Source of the DNA: Pseudomonadaceae bacterium SI-3
GTDB taxonomy: Bacteria; Pseudomonadota; Gammaproteobacteria; Pseudomonadales; Pseudomonadaceae
Length of the DNA: 64,000 nt
Direction: 5' to 3'
Assembly: GCA_004010935.1 (NCBI GenBank)
Contig: CP026511.1
Coordinates: 1,984,001-2,048,000 of the forward strand
In this document: positions 1-9,421 of the stretch, piece after piece
Layout: each line of letters begins with the position of its first letter
How positions within the stretch are numbered: position 1 is the stretch's first letter
Notes under the pieces: model-generated
Database searches by the model: none
Seen by the model: only the letters and a program-made list of their open reading frames with translations
What the model was told of the DNA's origin: nothing
Translations under genes and position numbers: made by a program

Positions 1-3000
1 TTGCAGATTTATGGTGATGTTAACGGTCTGCGTTTCGAGCGTTTGATTGCATCGACCACGCAAGATAGTCACGACGCTGTGCTTTTCGTCGAACAGGACC
101 TCCCGGGACTGGGGGCAGTGAATGTATCAGCCGGCGTGCGCCGCTACCTGATGCGGCTGGAGCATGCGGACGGGGCGAAAGGTGCGTACGACCGTTTTGA
201 TCGTGTGTTTCTGCCGGCTCGCGAGGCTTTTCAAGGGCAGCACCTGATTCGGCTGAATCAACCGCTGAATGTGCCGCTCGCGGATTTGCCGCCGCGTCCG
301 CCTTTCAACAACAGGTCCCATGTATTCGGGCGTGATGGGGTGAAGCTCGAGCACTCTCATTTTGTCGTGTGCGATGCACATGCCGAGCTGATGGGGTGGT
401 TGTCGCCCCAGTGGCAGGAGTGCCTGCTTTGCGGTGCAGTACCCGTGCACAACGCTGTCACGCCTGTCCCCGAGTGGTTTCCGGCTGATTGTTATGTGGA
501 TGGCACTGCGTTTTCCACTGACGCCGAACTGTATGCCTTTCTCGATGCTATGGCCTGGAACGACTACCAGGCCCTAGCGGCTCGTCTGCGCTCTTTCCTC
601 ATGCAGGGCAGTGCGCGTCCGGATGAGCGTATCTATCCCTATACCATCGACTTCTGGATCAACGCACTGACGTCCGGCATTGCGCTCGATGCTTCGCAGG
701 TGCGTGGTGACGAGCTGTTGCTGAGTGTGGTGATTCCTGCCTTTAACTATGCCCGCTACATAAAGCAGGCGGTGCGCTCTGTGCTCAGCCAGGGCGTCGA
801 CTCCATAGAGGTTCTTGTCCTGGATAATGCCTCGACGGATGATACACAGGGCGTAATGGCGGACTTTGCAGCGGATCCTCGGGTGCGCTATATGCGCAAT
901 CGGAGAAACTTCGGTGCTGGCAATAACAGTCACAACGGTTTCTGGGCAGCCAAGGGAAAGTACCTGATTCTGTTCATGGCAGATGACTTCATGAATCCAG
1001 GGCATGTCTCCCGGATTCTTCCCGCAATGGAGCGTGATTCTCGGATTGCAGTTGGCTATAGCCCGATCAGCTGGGTTAATGAGCAGGGCAAGCCTCTCGT
1101 CGGACCTATCCATCCCGGCCACCGCGAGGCCGACTACATCGGTGGGCGCAATGAGGTCGCGGACCTGCTGGTCTACGACAACTACATCACGCCCTCTGCG
1201 GCAATCATAAGACGGGAGGCATTCTTCGAGGCTTGGCAGCGTGATGTCCGAATTCGCGGCGCTGGTGACTGGCATTTGATGGTTCAGCTTGGGGAGCGTT
1301 ATCCCGACTTCGTTTTCACCACTTCGCCAGGTGTAAGCTACCGTGTTCACGGTGCGCAACATTCCAATGAATACTACGGCACGTCCTCCCCGTTACAAGG
1401 GCATCTGTGCATCCTCGAAGGTGTTTTCGAACGAGGCAGAGAAGCGCTTCTTAGAAGTCGTGCGCGGGAGGTGGCCGAGCATCTTCGGCGGCGTATGGTG
1501 CAACATCCGAGTGAGCTTAATAGCGATCTGGGCGAGCGCGCCAGGAAACTATGCGAGCGCTTGGACGGTCTCGCTCGAGAAGACGAGCGTGCACTGTTTT
1601 CCATCATCCTCACCACCTACAACCGCTCCGATCTGCTGCAGGACGCTTTGGCCAGTGTCGGCAGCCAGACCCTGCGCGATTTCGAAGTCATCCTAATCAA
1701 TGACAACGGCGAGCCGGTCGAGCACCTGCTGGCCGCCTATGACTTTCCCATCACCTATATCCGCCAGGGGCGCAATCAGGGGTTGTCTGCGGCGCGCAAT
1801 GCTGGCCTCAGGCTGGCAAGAGGACGCTTCGTCGTTTACCTCGATGATGACGACATATATCTGCCCGATCACTTGGCTGTTTTGGCCAAGGTGTTCGAGC
1901 GTCAGCCATGGTCCGTCGCGTACACCGGGGTCGAGTATGTTAACGAACGCTTAGAGAGAGCCGAGCGTATCGAATTGAGCCGCCAAGCGCCGTTCGCTCA
2001 CGAGGAGTACGACAAGACTCGTCTGTTCATTCAGAATTACATCCCAGTAAATACTTGGGCTCACCCACGCAGCATGCTAGCTGAAGTCGGCGAGTTTGAT
2101 ACTAAACTGACAGCCTTCGAAGACTGGGACATGCTGCTGCGATTGGCCGCCCGCTATCATTTTGTTCATGTTCCTCAGATAACAGCTGAAGTCCATCTTC
2201 GGGATGCGCCGAATACTGGAAGCGACCATATGCTCGGTCGTGAGCAGAAGAACTTTGGGCCGCTTTATCGGGAGATGTATCGGCGTCATTCTGATTTAGA
2301 TAGTGACGTTGTGCGCAGCGGCCGGCGCGCAGTGTTAAAGCGCTTTGGCGTTTCTGACCTATCAAATAACCATCAACCCGCTAGCCTTACAGATTGGCTG
2401 GAAATGCGAGTTCTAACGTCGACGCAAGAACGCTTGGTGAAGGAGCGCCTAGAACAAAACGGGCAGGGTCCGTCGTTCGGCGTCTTGCTATTGGACCTCA
2501 AGGCGGAGCGCCAGGAGGTCTTGGGAACGCTGGCTTCGCTCGGAGAGCCGCACAACCTGTACGCTAACATTGAGCCTGTGGTGTTCACTACTAGCGACTC
2601 GCTTGCCGAGTCCTTTGGTGGGGAGATTGTTAACGTAACCAAAGCCAACTGGGTCTTACAAATAAACACGTATTTAGCGACGGCACGTTTCGACTGGCTT
2701 GTTCTGGTCAAAGCAGGGGATGAGTTCACTTCTGCCGGCTTATTAATGGCTGGCTTGGAGCTCTTAGGGGCAGCGGATTTCCGAGCAATATATTGTGATG
2801 AATTATACCGTCAGGATGACGGGTCATTGGGGGCCGCGTTCCGTCCGTCCATGAATCTCGATTATTTGCTTAGCTTTCCCGCTGGTATGGCACAGCACTG
2901 GATTTTCCGTCGGGAAGTGCTGGTTGAGGTCGGTGGCTTTAATCCAGATTATCCAGAGGCGTTAGAGTTTGAGTTGATTCTGCGTTTCGTAAATGTTGGC

Positions 3001-5013
3001 GGCTTGGCGGGAATAGGGCACGTTGACGAGCCGCTCTTGATTACATCGCCGCCAGCGCTGGTTAACGTTGAGGAAGAACAGCGAATTGTCATCCGGCACC
3101 TGCACGAGAGGGGATATAAAGGTGCGAGTATCGATTCTTCGCTGCCGGGGCGTTACTTAATAAACTATGGCCATGCTGATAAACCTTTGGTCAGTATTTT
3201 GATTTCGGTGGAAGATCAGCTGCCGATTTTGCTGCGTTGCGTTACAAGTGTTATGGAGAATACTCGTTACGCAAATTATGAAATTCTTTTGCTTGAAGAT
3301 AGTAGAGCCTCTCGAGAAGTTCGGGAATGGCTGATCGGGATTGAATCGATGGCGGAGCAGCGCATCCGTGTACTGCGTTTTCCAGAGGAAGCCGGCCAAG
3401 ACGCCATATGTAACCAGGCAGCTGCTGTTGCGCAAGGTGAATATTTGGTGCTGCTTTCGCAGTGCTGTGCAGTGATCAGCGAAGCGTGGCTGGATGAGAT
3501 GCTTAATCATGCTCTTCGTCCCGAGGTTGGCATCGTGGGTTCGGAGCTGATCAACAAGGAAAGCACCATTAGTCATGCAGGGCTGGTGCTGGGGTTGCGA
3601 GGGCCGGCAACTAGCCCATTTGAAGGTGAGGCTCTGTCGGCTGCAGGATACATGCAACGGCTGCAAGTGGAGCAGAACTACAGCGCGGTGAGTTCTGACT
3701 GCCTAATGGTATCGAAGGAGCTCTGGGGCGCTATTGGGGGGCTAGATGAAGTTGAGCTAAGCGGTACGCTTGCTGGGGTTGATCTTTGTCTTAGGGCTCG
3801 TGAGGCCGGTTTTCTGACAGTATGGTCACCTAGAGCAAAGATGATGATAGGGCGAGAGCCTAAGGCTCCAAGTGTGGAAGAGGCCGATGCCTTATACGCC
3901 AAATGGTTGCCATTACTCGCCCGGGACCCCGCTTATAACGCCAATTTCTCTCTGGTTAAGCCGGGGGGCTTTAAGTTGGCCGACACGGCATTGTCCTGGC
4001 GGCCACTAGCGACCTGGCGGCCTCTGCCCGTTGTTCTGGCACACCCGGCAGACCAGTTCGGCTGCGGTCATTACCGGCTAATGCAGCCTTTCAAGGCGCA
4101 GCAGGACGCGGGCCTGATCGATGGTGCGCTGTCTATGGGGCTTATGCATGTCGCGGACCTTGAGCGATACGATCCCGACGTTATCTTGCTGCAGCGTCAG
4201 ATTGGCGAGGAGCGTTTAGAAGCGATGCGTCGGATGAAGGAGTTTTCGCGTGCTTTCAAGGTATACGAACTCGATGATTATCTGCCGAACGTGCCTATGA
4301 AGAGCGCGCATAAGCAGCATATGCCTAAGGATATCGTGAAGTCTCTCCGTCGAGCCTTAAGCTATGTGGATCGCTTCGTCGTATCAACCGAAGCTCTAGC
4401 GGACGCTTTTTCCAGTTTTCATCACGATATCCGAGTAGCAGAGAACAAACTTCCTCCTAGTTGGTGGCAAGGGCTTCAGGGGCAGCGCAGGATAAGCAAA
4501 CGACCTCGTGTTGGCTGGGCTGGTGGCGCCGGTCATACAGGCGACTTGGAGCTGATCGCCGATGTAGTAAAAGCGCTTTCGGACGAGGTGGACTGGATCT
4601 TCTTTGGGATGTGTCCAGAGAAGCTCAGGCCTTACGTTAAAGAGTTTCATGCAGGGGTTGAAATCAGTCTCTATCCCGCTGCGCTGGCTGGTTTGAACCT
4701 CGACCTTGCCTTGGCCCCACTCGAGCAAAACCTGTTCAACGAGTGCAAAAGCAATTTACGGCTGCTGGAGTACGGCGCATGTGGATTTCCCGTCATTTGC
4801 AGTGATGTAGGTAACTATCGAGGCGGTCTACCAGTGACTCGCGTGAAGAATCGCTTCAGGGATTGGGTCGATGCGATTCGCATGCACTTGGCTGACCTCG
4901 ATACAACTGCTCGCCACGGTGATGAGCTGCGATCCGCCGTGCTCAGCGGCTGGATGCTCCAAGACGCAGCGCTGGCGGATTGGCGTAGTGCTTGGTTGCC
5001 GAACTCGCACTGA
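1..5013 (+). CDS. Multi-domain glycosyltransferase next to fliC (5' partial)
   Basis: The frame is open from base 1, so the true start probably lies upstream; the visible part is 1670 residues. Residues about 100-230 resemble the C-terminal part of a GT10/exostosin-like transferase. Two clear GT2 (GT-A) domains follow, at about 240-460 (VVIPAFNYARY, then MADD at 326-329) and 531-770 (FSIILTTYNRS, then YLDDDD at 613-618). Two weaker GT2-like units lie at about 820-1040 and 1061-1330 (KPLVSILISVED). A GT4-like domain with a GHYRL motif near 1356 and ECKSNLRLLEY near 1581 closes the protein at about 1341-1670. In pseudomonads, glycosyltransferases directly upstream of fliC modify flagellin, so flagellin O-glycan assembly is the likely role; this is inferred from position. 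Substrate sugars cannot be read from sequence. The gene is followed by its own terminator. The middle third looks more AT-rich than the ends. Confidence 0.85.
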   Translation: MQIYGDVNGLRFERLIASTTQDSHDAVLFVEQDLPGLGAVNVSAGVRRYLMRLEHADGAKGAYDRFDRVFLPAREAFQGQHLIRLNQPLNVPLADLPPRPPFNNRSHVFGRDGVKLEHSHFVVCDAHAELMGWLSPQWQECLLCGAVPVHNAVTPVPEWFPADCYVDGTAFSTDAELYAFLDAMAWNDYQALAARLRSFLMQGSARPDERIYPYTIDFWINALTSGIALDASQVRGDELLLSVVIPAFNYARYIKQAVRSVLSQGVDSIEVLVLDNASTDDTQGVMADFAADPRVRYMRNRRNFGAGNNSHNGFWAAKGKYLILFMADDFMNPGHVSRILPAMERDSRIAVGYSPISWVNEQGKPLVGPIHPGHREADYIGGRNEVADLLVYDNYITPSAAIIRREAFFEAWQRDVRIRGAGDWHLMVQLGERYPDFVFTTSPGVSYRVHGAQHSNEYYGTSSPLQGHLCILEGVFERGREALLRSRAREVAEHLRRRMVQHPSELNSDLGERARKLCERLDGLAREDERALFSIILTTYNRSDLLQDALASVGSQTLRDFEVILINDNGEPVEHLLAAYDFPITYIRQGRNQGLSAARNAGLRLARGRFVVYLDDDDIYLPDHLAVLAKVFERQPWSVAYTGVEYVNERLERAERIELSRQAPFAHEEYDKTRLFIQNYIPVNTWAHPRSMLAEVGEFDTKLTAFEDWDMLLRLAARYHFVHVPQITAEVHLRDAPNTGSDHMLGREQKNFGPLYREMYRRHSDLDSDVVRSGRRAVLKRFGVSDLSNNHQPASLTDWLEMRVLTSTQERLVKERLEQNGQGPSFGVLLLDLKAERQEVLGTLASLGEPHNLYANIEPVVFTTSDSLAESFGGEIVNVTKANWVLQINTYLATARFDWLVLVKAGDEFTSAGLLMAGLELLGAADFRAIYCDELYRQDDGSLGAAFRPSMNLDYLLSFPAGMAQHWIFRREVLVEVGGFNPDYPEALEFELILRFVNVGGLAGIGHVDEPLLITSPPALVNVEEEQRIVIRHLHERGYKGASIDSSLPGRYLINYGHADKPLVSILISVEDQLPILLRCVTSVMENTRYANYEILLLEDSRASREVREWLIGIESMAEQRIRVLRFPEEAGQDAICNQAAAVAQGEYLVLLSQCCAVISEAWLDEMLNHALRPEVGIVGSELINKESTISHAGLVLGLRGPATSPFEGEALSAAGYMQRLQVEQNYSAVSSDCLMVSKELWGAIGGLDEVELSGTLAGVDLCLRAREAGFLTVWSPRAKMMIGREPKAPSVEEADALYAKWLPLLARDPAYNANFSLVKPGGFKLADTALSWRPLATWRPLPVVLAHPADQFGCGHYRLMQPFKAQQDAGLIDGALSMGLMHVADLERYDPDVILLQRQIGEERLEAMRRMKEFSRAFKVYELDDYLPNVPMKSAHKQHMPKDIVKSLRRALSYVDRFVVSTEALADAFSSFHHDIRVAENKLPPSWWQGLQGQRRISKRPRVGWAGGAGHTGDLELIADVVKALSDEVDWIFFGMCPEKLRPYVKEFHAGVEISLYPAALAGLNLDLALAPLEQNLFNECKSNLRLLEYGACGFPVICSDVGNYRGGLPVTRVKNRFRDWVDAIRMHLADLDTTARHGDELRSAVLSGWMLQDAALADWRSAWLPNSH

Positions 5014-5035
5014 TTTTTTCAGCTCCGTGCCATAA

Positions 5036-5070
5036 AGCTGTTCTCCTTAAGGGGAGCAGCTTTTTATTTT
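5036..5070 (+). terminator. Rho-independent terminator after the glycosyltransferase
   Basis: An 11-bp stem (5036-5046 with 5051-5061, two G-U pairs, loop TTAA) is followed by a T-rich run to 5070. It separates the glycosyltransferase transcript from fliC. Confidence 0.8.
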
Positions 5071-5152
5071 CCTCCGATTACAGCCACATTTGCCGATAGG
5101 TTCACTGCGTCACCCTTTTCGTAGCCTTGGCCAAACGCTTCAAATTTTTAGC

Positions 5153-5179
5153 TAAAGCTTCCTGACGCACCGCCGATAT
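5153..5179 (+). promoter_or_regulatory. Sigma-28 (FliA) promoter of fliC
   Basis: TAAA at 5153-5156, a 15-base spacer and GCCGATAT at 5172-5179 match the flagellar sigma-28 consensus TAAA-N15-GCCGATAA at 11 of 12 positions. The fliC start codon lies about 95 bases downstream with GGAGG at 5260-5264, so the mRNA leader is about 85-90 bases. Late-class FliA control of fliC is well known in pseudomonads. Confidence 0.85.
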
Positions 5180-5273
5180 CAATTACGAATGCGAACTCAC
5201 TGGTTGCCTGAGCATTGCAGGCTAGGGTCGCAACCCAGGCAATACAAGCTAGGTCCGATGGAGGACAAACATC

Positions 5274-6437
5274 ATGGCTTTGACAGTTAACACAAACGTT
5301 GCTTCCCTGAACACTCAGCGCAACCTGAACAATTCTTCCAACTCGCTCACCACTTCCATGCAGCGTTTGTCGACTGGCAGCCGGATCAACAGCGCCAAAG
5401 ACGATGCCGCAGGTCTGCAGATTGCGAACCGTCTAACCAGCCAGGTTAACGGCCTCGGAGTCGCTGTAAAGAACTCCAACGATGGCATCTCTATGGCTCA
5501 GACCGCTGAAGGCGCACTTCAGCAGTCGACTAATCTTCTGCAGCGTATGCGTGATCTGGCCCTGCAGTCATCGAACGGATCCAACAGCGATTCAGAGCGT
5601 AAGGCACTGAACTCAGAAGTAAGCGAGCTGAAGAAAGAACTGGATCGTATTTCCAACACCACCACCTTCGGTGGCAAGAAGCTGCTCGATGGCAGCTTTG
5701 ACACCACTACGTTCCAGGTCGGTAGCGCCGCGAACGAAACCATCAGCGTCAAGATTGACGAGATGAGCACTGATTCCTTGAAAGGAAAGTCGTTTGAAGG
5801 CTCTGTCGCTGCAGCCGGAGGAACCGCCAGCGCTTCAGGCACTGTTACTGTAAGTGGAACCGTCAATGGCGAAAACTTTACCGTAACCACCACCATCGCA
5901 AGTGGAACAACTGCAGCCCAGGCAACTCAGCAGATTGCTACAGCAATCAACGATGCGAACGTCGGTTTGGGTGCATTCGTGACTGAGGGTGGTGCTACGA
6001 AGGTGATGTCGGGCCTGGATGATGACGGTGCGGCTAACGCGCTGACCGCATTGTCAGTGTCAGCTCTTCCGACTGGCTTGACCGCTGGTGCTGCTTACAC
6101 AGCTGCAACAGCCGCAACAGAGACAAAGATCTCGGGGATTGATGTAAGCACTGTGAAGGGATCTCAAACCGCTGTAATGGTTATCGACCAGGCGATTCAG
6201 AAGATCGATTCGCAGCGTGCAGATCTCGGTGCGGTGCAGAACCGATTCGAAAACACCATCGGCAACCTGCAAAATATCTCTGAGAACGTTTCGGCTGCCC
6301 GCGGACGTATCCAGGACACCGACTTCGCGGCTGAAACCGCCAACCTGAGCAAGAATCAGATCCTGCAACAGGCTGGTACCGCGATCCTTGCCCAGGCCAA
6401 GCAGCTGCCACAGGCTGTTCTGAGTCTGCTGCAGTAA
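5274..6437 (+). CDS. fliC: Flagellin FliC
   Basis: Filament subunit of the polar flagellum, exported by the flagellar type III system with FliS as chaperone. The 387 residues show the conserved N-terminal D0/D1 helices (residues 1-150, beginning [15 protein letters not shown]) and C-terminal D1/D0 helices (about 305-387, ending [10 protein letters not shown]). The central part (about 165-300) is short, Ala/Thr/Ser-rich and variable, with a hook-IN-like stretch near 190-240. The conserved TLR5-type segments are present ([22 protein letters not shown]). Transcription is expected from the FliA promoter at 5153-5179, and GGAGG sits 9 bases before the ATG. The many Ser/Thr residues in the central region are plausible acceptors for the glycosyltransferase encoded upstream. 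Confidence 0.97.
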   Translation: MALTVNTNVASLNTQRNLNNSSNSLTTSMQRLSTGSRINSAKDDAAGLQIANRLTSQVNGLGVAVKNSNDGISMAQTAEGALQQSTNLLQRMRDLALQSSNGSNSDSERKALNSEVSELKKELDRISNTTTFGGKKLLDGSFDTTTFQVGSAANETISVKIDEMSTDSLKGKSFEGSVAAAGGTASASGTVTVSGTVNGENFTVTTTIASGTTAAQATQQIATAINDANVGLGAFVTEGGATKVMSGLDDDGAANALTALSVSALPTGLTAGAAYTAATAATETKISGIDVSTVKGSQTAVMVIDQAIQKIDSQRADLGAVQNRFENTIGNLQNISENVSAARGRIQDTDFAAETANLSKNQILQQAGTAILAQAKQLPQAVLSLLQ

Positions 6438-6456
6438 TCGAGCAGAAGGCGTAACG

Positions 6457-6485
6457 ATGAGGGTAGGGCTCAGCTCTACCCTCAT
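6457..6485 (+). promoter_or_regulatory. Perfect hairpin between fliC and flaG
   Basis: Ten perfectly paired bases (6457-6466 with 6476-6485) enclose a 9-base loop that can pair a little further. No T tract follows, so it is not a standard terminator. It is more likely an mRNA-stabilising or processing stem for the abundant fliC message, with partial read-through into flaG. Confidence 0.5.
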
Positions 6486-6506
6486 TGATTCATGAGAGGT
6501 GAATCA

Positions 6507-6863
6507 ATGGACGTCGGGAAAGTAACGAGCGGCATCTCAGCATCAATGCCCGCTAGATCTTCACCCAGCCTGCTTACGGAGGTTGGGTTTTCTGCGTCTG
6601 AAAAGACTCAACAGCCGGAGAAACCAGCAGAAGCAGGGCAGCAGGAAAATATGAAGGACCTGGTCGAGCGGTTTCGCTCGCAGGTGCAAAGTATTCAGCG
6701 AGACCTGAGCTTCAGCGTCGACGCTTCGACAGGCGACGTGGTTGTAAAAGTCATAGATGGTGATTCGGGTACGGTTGTCCGACAGATACCATCAGAGGAA
6801 ATTCTTCGGCTCACCGAGCGTTTGGATGAAATGCGTAGCTTGTTGTTCGAAGCCAAGGCTTAA
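6507..6863 (+). CDS. flaG: FlaG family flagellar protein
   Basis: Small protein of 118 residues coded directly after flagellin. It has a variable Ser/Pro/Glu-rich N-terminus and the FlaG core near residues 55-115 (LSFSVDASTGDVVVKVID, then RQIPSEEILRL). FlaG family members are linked to filament length and motility; the mechanism is not firmly established. The start at 6507 is preferred over an ATG at 6492 because AGAGGTG lies at 6495-6501, which is correctly spaced for 6507 only. It lies in the flagellar gene run between fliC and fliD. Confidence 0.88.
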   Translation: MDVGKVTSGISASMPARSSPSLLTEVGFSASEKTQQPEKPAEAGQQENMKDLVERFRSQVQSIQRDLSFSVDASTGDVVVKVIDGDSGTVVRQIPSEEILRLTERLDEMRSLLFEAKA

Positions 6864-6919
6864 ACGGTACGATTTTTGTATAGTCTTCACGGTTAACGTT
6901 TTCTTGACGAGGTATGGCT

Positions 6920-8341
6920 ATGGCTGGGGTAACTGGCATCGGTTCCGGTATTGATATCAACAGTATCGTATCCAGCATGGTGGCGGCCGAGCGCGCACCC
7001 AAGGCGACGCAGCTTGCCAATCTTGAAAAGAAGACGACGACACAGATCACTGCAGTCGGAGCGTTGAAAAACGCTATTAGCGATTTTCAGACGGCCCTAG
7101 GCAATCTGAACAAGCCTGAGTTGTTCAAAGCGCGCGCCGCCACTTCATCCGATACGAATCTTTTAGCCGTAAAAGCAGGCGTTACCGCCGGGGCTGGTAG
7201 TTATCAGTTAAACGTTACGCAGCTTGCCGCTGGTAGCAAAGTGGCACTTCAGGCCATCCAAGATGATCCTGCCGCCCCGGTCACGCTTGGCAGCGGGACG
7301 TTGACAGTGAGCGTCGGCGCTAAAGCCTTTCCCGCGATCACGATTGATGAAAGTAACAATACCTTGGCTGGAGTCCGAGACGCCATCAACAAGGCCGGAG
7401 CCAAAGATGGCTTGAGTGCGACCATCGTTACGGACACATCGGGCTCCCGGTTGGTGCTCAGTAGCTCAGTGACAGGAGTGAACGAGGACATCACTGTAGC
7501 TGTCAGCGGCGATTCGGTTGGTGACCTGTCGAAGCTTGCCTTCGCAGGAGGAGTGGACGCCCCAGGTTCTGACGGTTCAGCAGGTGTCATCGCTAAGGCT
7601 GCAAGCGCTGAACTCACAATTGATGGTTTGAACATCACCAGCAAAACCAACAGCGTCGACACGGCTATTGAAGGGGTTACGCTGGAGTTGAAAGGGCTGA
7701 CGGAGGCTGGCAAGCCTCTTACCTTGGGAATTACGGCTGATGAAGCGGGCGTTAAGAAACAAGTTCAAACGTTCGTTGATGCCTATAACAAGCTAATCGA
7801 TGTCGTAAACAGCCAGACGAAAGTAACCAAGGTGGGTGACGATAAGCTGCCCCTTGCAGGAGCCTTGGTGGGAGATGCTACTGCTCGTACATTGCTTAAC
7901 ACTATCCGGAATGAGTTAGTGAATGTGCAAGGTTCTGGCGCCATTCGGGCGCTGACGGATCTTGGCGTGACTACTCAGCGAGATGGCACGCTAAAGATTG
8001 ACAATGACAAACTCAGCACTGCAATGGATGGTGGCTTTGAGGAATTGGCTACGTTGTTCGCCGGCGAGAACGGGTTAGCAGCTAGGCTAGATAGCAAGTT
8101 GAAACCATATACTGAGGCGGGAGGGATTCTCGAGCAGCGTAACCAAGCGATGACCAAGACAATTTCGGCGATAGGACAGCAGAAAGAAGACCTTGATCGT
8201 CGCATTACTTCTCTGCAAGAGCGTTTATACAAGCAGTTTAACGCCATGGATATGCTGGTGGGGCAGCTTGCGAACACCTCGTCGAGCCTGCTGGCATCGC
8301 TTGAAAATCTTCCGTGGTCGGCTAATAGCTCGAAACGATAA
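6920..8341 (+). CDS. fliD: Flagellar filament cap protein FliD (HAP2)
   Basis: The cap protein sits at the filament tip, helps flagellin subunits fold into place, and in pseudomonads also binds mucin. It has 473 residues. The N-terminal FliD domain starts with an MAGVTGIGSGIDINSIV-type leader and heptad-rich helices (about 10-110). The middle is a variable, secreted-type beta-rich region, and the C-terminal FliD domain lies at about 230-450, ending in a coiled coil. Two in-frame ATGs exist. The one at 6914 is only one base from the ACGAGG element (6907-6912), while 6920 is 7 bases away and gives the N-terminus usual for Pseudomonas FliD, so 6920 is chosen. Confidence 0.95.
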   Translation: MAGVTGIGSGIDINSIVSSMVAAERAPKATQLANLEKKTTTQITAVGALKNAISDFQTALGNLNKPELFKARAATSSDTNLLAVKAGVTAGAGSYQLNVTQLAAGSKVALQAIQDDPAAPVTLGSGTLTVSVGAKAFPAITIDESNNTLAGVRDAINKAGAKDGLSATIVTDTSGSRLVLSSSVTGVNEDITVAVSGDSVGDLSKLAFAGGVDAPGSDGSAGVIAKAASAELTIDGLNITSKTNSVDTAIEGVTLELKGLTEAGKPLTLGITADEAGVKKQVQTFVDAYNKLIDVVNSQTKVTKVGDDKLPLAGALVGDATARTLLNTIRNELVNVQGSGAIRALTDLGVTTQRDGTLKIDNDKLSTAMDGGFEELATLFAGENGLAARLDSKLKPYTEAGGILEQRNQAMTKTISAIGQQKEDLDRRITSLQERLYKQFNAMDMLVGQLANTSSSLLASLENLPWSANSSKR

Positions 8342-8527
8342 TTTAACTACCGTCCATTGCGGCGCTTAGATTCGGCTACTAAGCGCGAGCAGTACTGCAG
8401 CCCCGCCACTCAAGAAGGCTTCGTCTAGATCGGCTTAAAGGCTGGGATAAGGCGTGCCTTGAGCCCAAACTTGCAGCCAATCGAACGACTCTAGCTGCGG
8501 AAACGCAGGGACACGACAGTTTTTTTG

Positions 8528-8551
8528 ACCGCTATGAAAAGCGGTTTTTTT
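8528..8551 (+). terminator. Terminator upstream of fliS
   Basis: ACCGCT (8528-8533) pairs with AGCGGT (8540-8545) across a 6-base loop and is followed by six T residues. It would end the fliC-flaG-fliD transcript before fliS. Confidence 0.75.
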
Positions 8552-8573
8552 CGTTTTGGTTCATCTGTTGCTA

Positions 8574-8600
8574 TCAAGCTTGCGAGCCTTTGACCGATAA
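8574..8600 (+). promoter_or_regulatory. Candidate sigma-28 promoter of fliS
   Basis: TCAA (8574-8577), a 15-base spacer and ACCGATAA (8593-8600) match the FliA consensus at 10 of 12 positions. Its position directly after a terminator and 38 bases before the fliS start supports independent late-class expression of fliS-fliT. Confidence 0.55.
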
Positions 8601-8638
8601 ACCTCATAAGCAATCAGATGTGGCGAGGGGCTTATCCA

Positions 8639-9025
8639 ATGTACGCTATGGCAGCAATGAAGCAGTACCAGCAAGTGGGTGTTAAGGTTCAAGTCAACGA
8701 AGCTGATCCCCACCGCTTGATTCAAATGTTGATGCAGGGCGGCCTGGATCGAATCGCTCAGGCTAAGGGCGCCATGGAGCGTGATGCGTTCGCTGAGAAA
8801 GGCGTTCTGGTCGGTAAGGCCATCAACATTATCGGCGGTCTGCGCGATGCGCTGGACAAGAGTATCGGCGGCGAGCTGGCCGAGAACCTGGATCGGCTCT
8901 ATGAATACATGACGATGCGTCTGTTCGAGGCAAGCCGGCACAACGATATCGAAAAGCTGAATGAAGTAGGCAGGCTGCTGGGTGAGATCAAGGTAGGCTG
9001 GGATCAGATTGCGCCTAAGGCGTAA
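8639..9025 (+). CDS. fliS: Flagellin export chaperone FliS
   Basis: Cytoplasmic four-helix chaperone that binds the C-terminal helices of flagellin and prevents premature polymerisation before export. The 128 residues carry the family pattern: an N-terminal YQQV segment, PHRLIQMLMQGGLDRI, then Asn-Leu-rich helices ending in a GWDQI-like tail. GCGAGGGG at 8623-8630 is 8 bases before the ATG at 8639. An earlier in-frame ATG at 8618 would add seven residues and lacks a ribosome site. fliT follows after 64 bases. Confidence 0.95.
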   Translation: MYAMAAMKQYQQVGVKVQVNEADPHRLIQMLMQGGLDRIAQAKGAMERDAFAEKGVLVGKAINIIGGLRDALDKSIGGELAENLDRLYEYMTMRLFEASRHNDIEKLNEVGRLLGEIKVGWDQIAPKA

Positions 9026-9089
9026 GACGTTTGCTCTCGAAGCAGCCTACGATCCGCTTCTGATTTAGTCACTAGGTGCAGGATCGAGC

Positions 9090-9389
9090 ATGGCCATGTC
9101 GTCACCCAAACAAGCATTCGCGTTACTCGCAAAGAAGTTGCGTGATGCTTTCGCGGCGGGCGATTGGGAAACCATTGCCCTGCTGGACGAGGAGTGTCGT
9201 AGTTTGGTGGCCGCGCTAGGTGAGCAGGATGCTTCTGACGCGGAGCTGCGCGAGCAACTGGCCGAGCTGTCACGGATCTACCTTGAGCTCCAGCAGGCTG
9301 GTCAAGCGGAGCGAGAGCGATTGGCTGGGGAGCTGACGCGCTTGAACCAGTCGAAGCAGGTCAGTCAGGCTTACACGACATTGGGGTAA
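9090..9389 (+). CDS. fliT: FliT-like flagellar chaperone
   Basis: A 99-residue protein that is almost entirely predicted helix, rich in Glu, Leu, Ala and Arg, with DWETIALLDEECRSLV near residues 25-40. This matches the FliT type of small helical chaperones, which bind FliD and other export cargo. Sequence conservation in this family is low, so the call rests on length, helical character and position directly after fliS. AGGA at 9080-9083 supports the start. In P. aeruginosa the next gene would be the regulator fleQ; here the flagellar run ends and a palindromic repeat follows. Confidence 0.75.
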   Translation: MAMSSPKQAFALLAKKLRDAFAAGDWETIALLDEECRSLVAALGEQDASDAELREQLAELSRIYLELQQAGQAERERLAGELTRLNQSKQVSQAYTTLG

Positions 9390-9421
9390 TTCGGTTGAGG
9401 TCGACGTTCGTGAGCAGTTTT

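Larger units (their letters stand above)
8342..8638. other. fliD-fliS intergenic region
   Basis: About 300 bases without a convincing gene. It contains a perfect 8-bp stem with a 9-base loop (8362-8369 with 8379-8386) just after fliD but without a T tract, the terminator at 8528-8551 and the candidate sigma-28 promoter at 8574-8600. The ATG at 8618 is in frame with fliS but is not the likely start. Confidence 0.6.

Noticed and set aside
5092..5099. A second GCCGATAG upstream of fliC.
   Set aside because: There is no TAAA 15 bases ahead; the site at 5153-5179 is much better.
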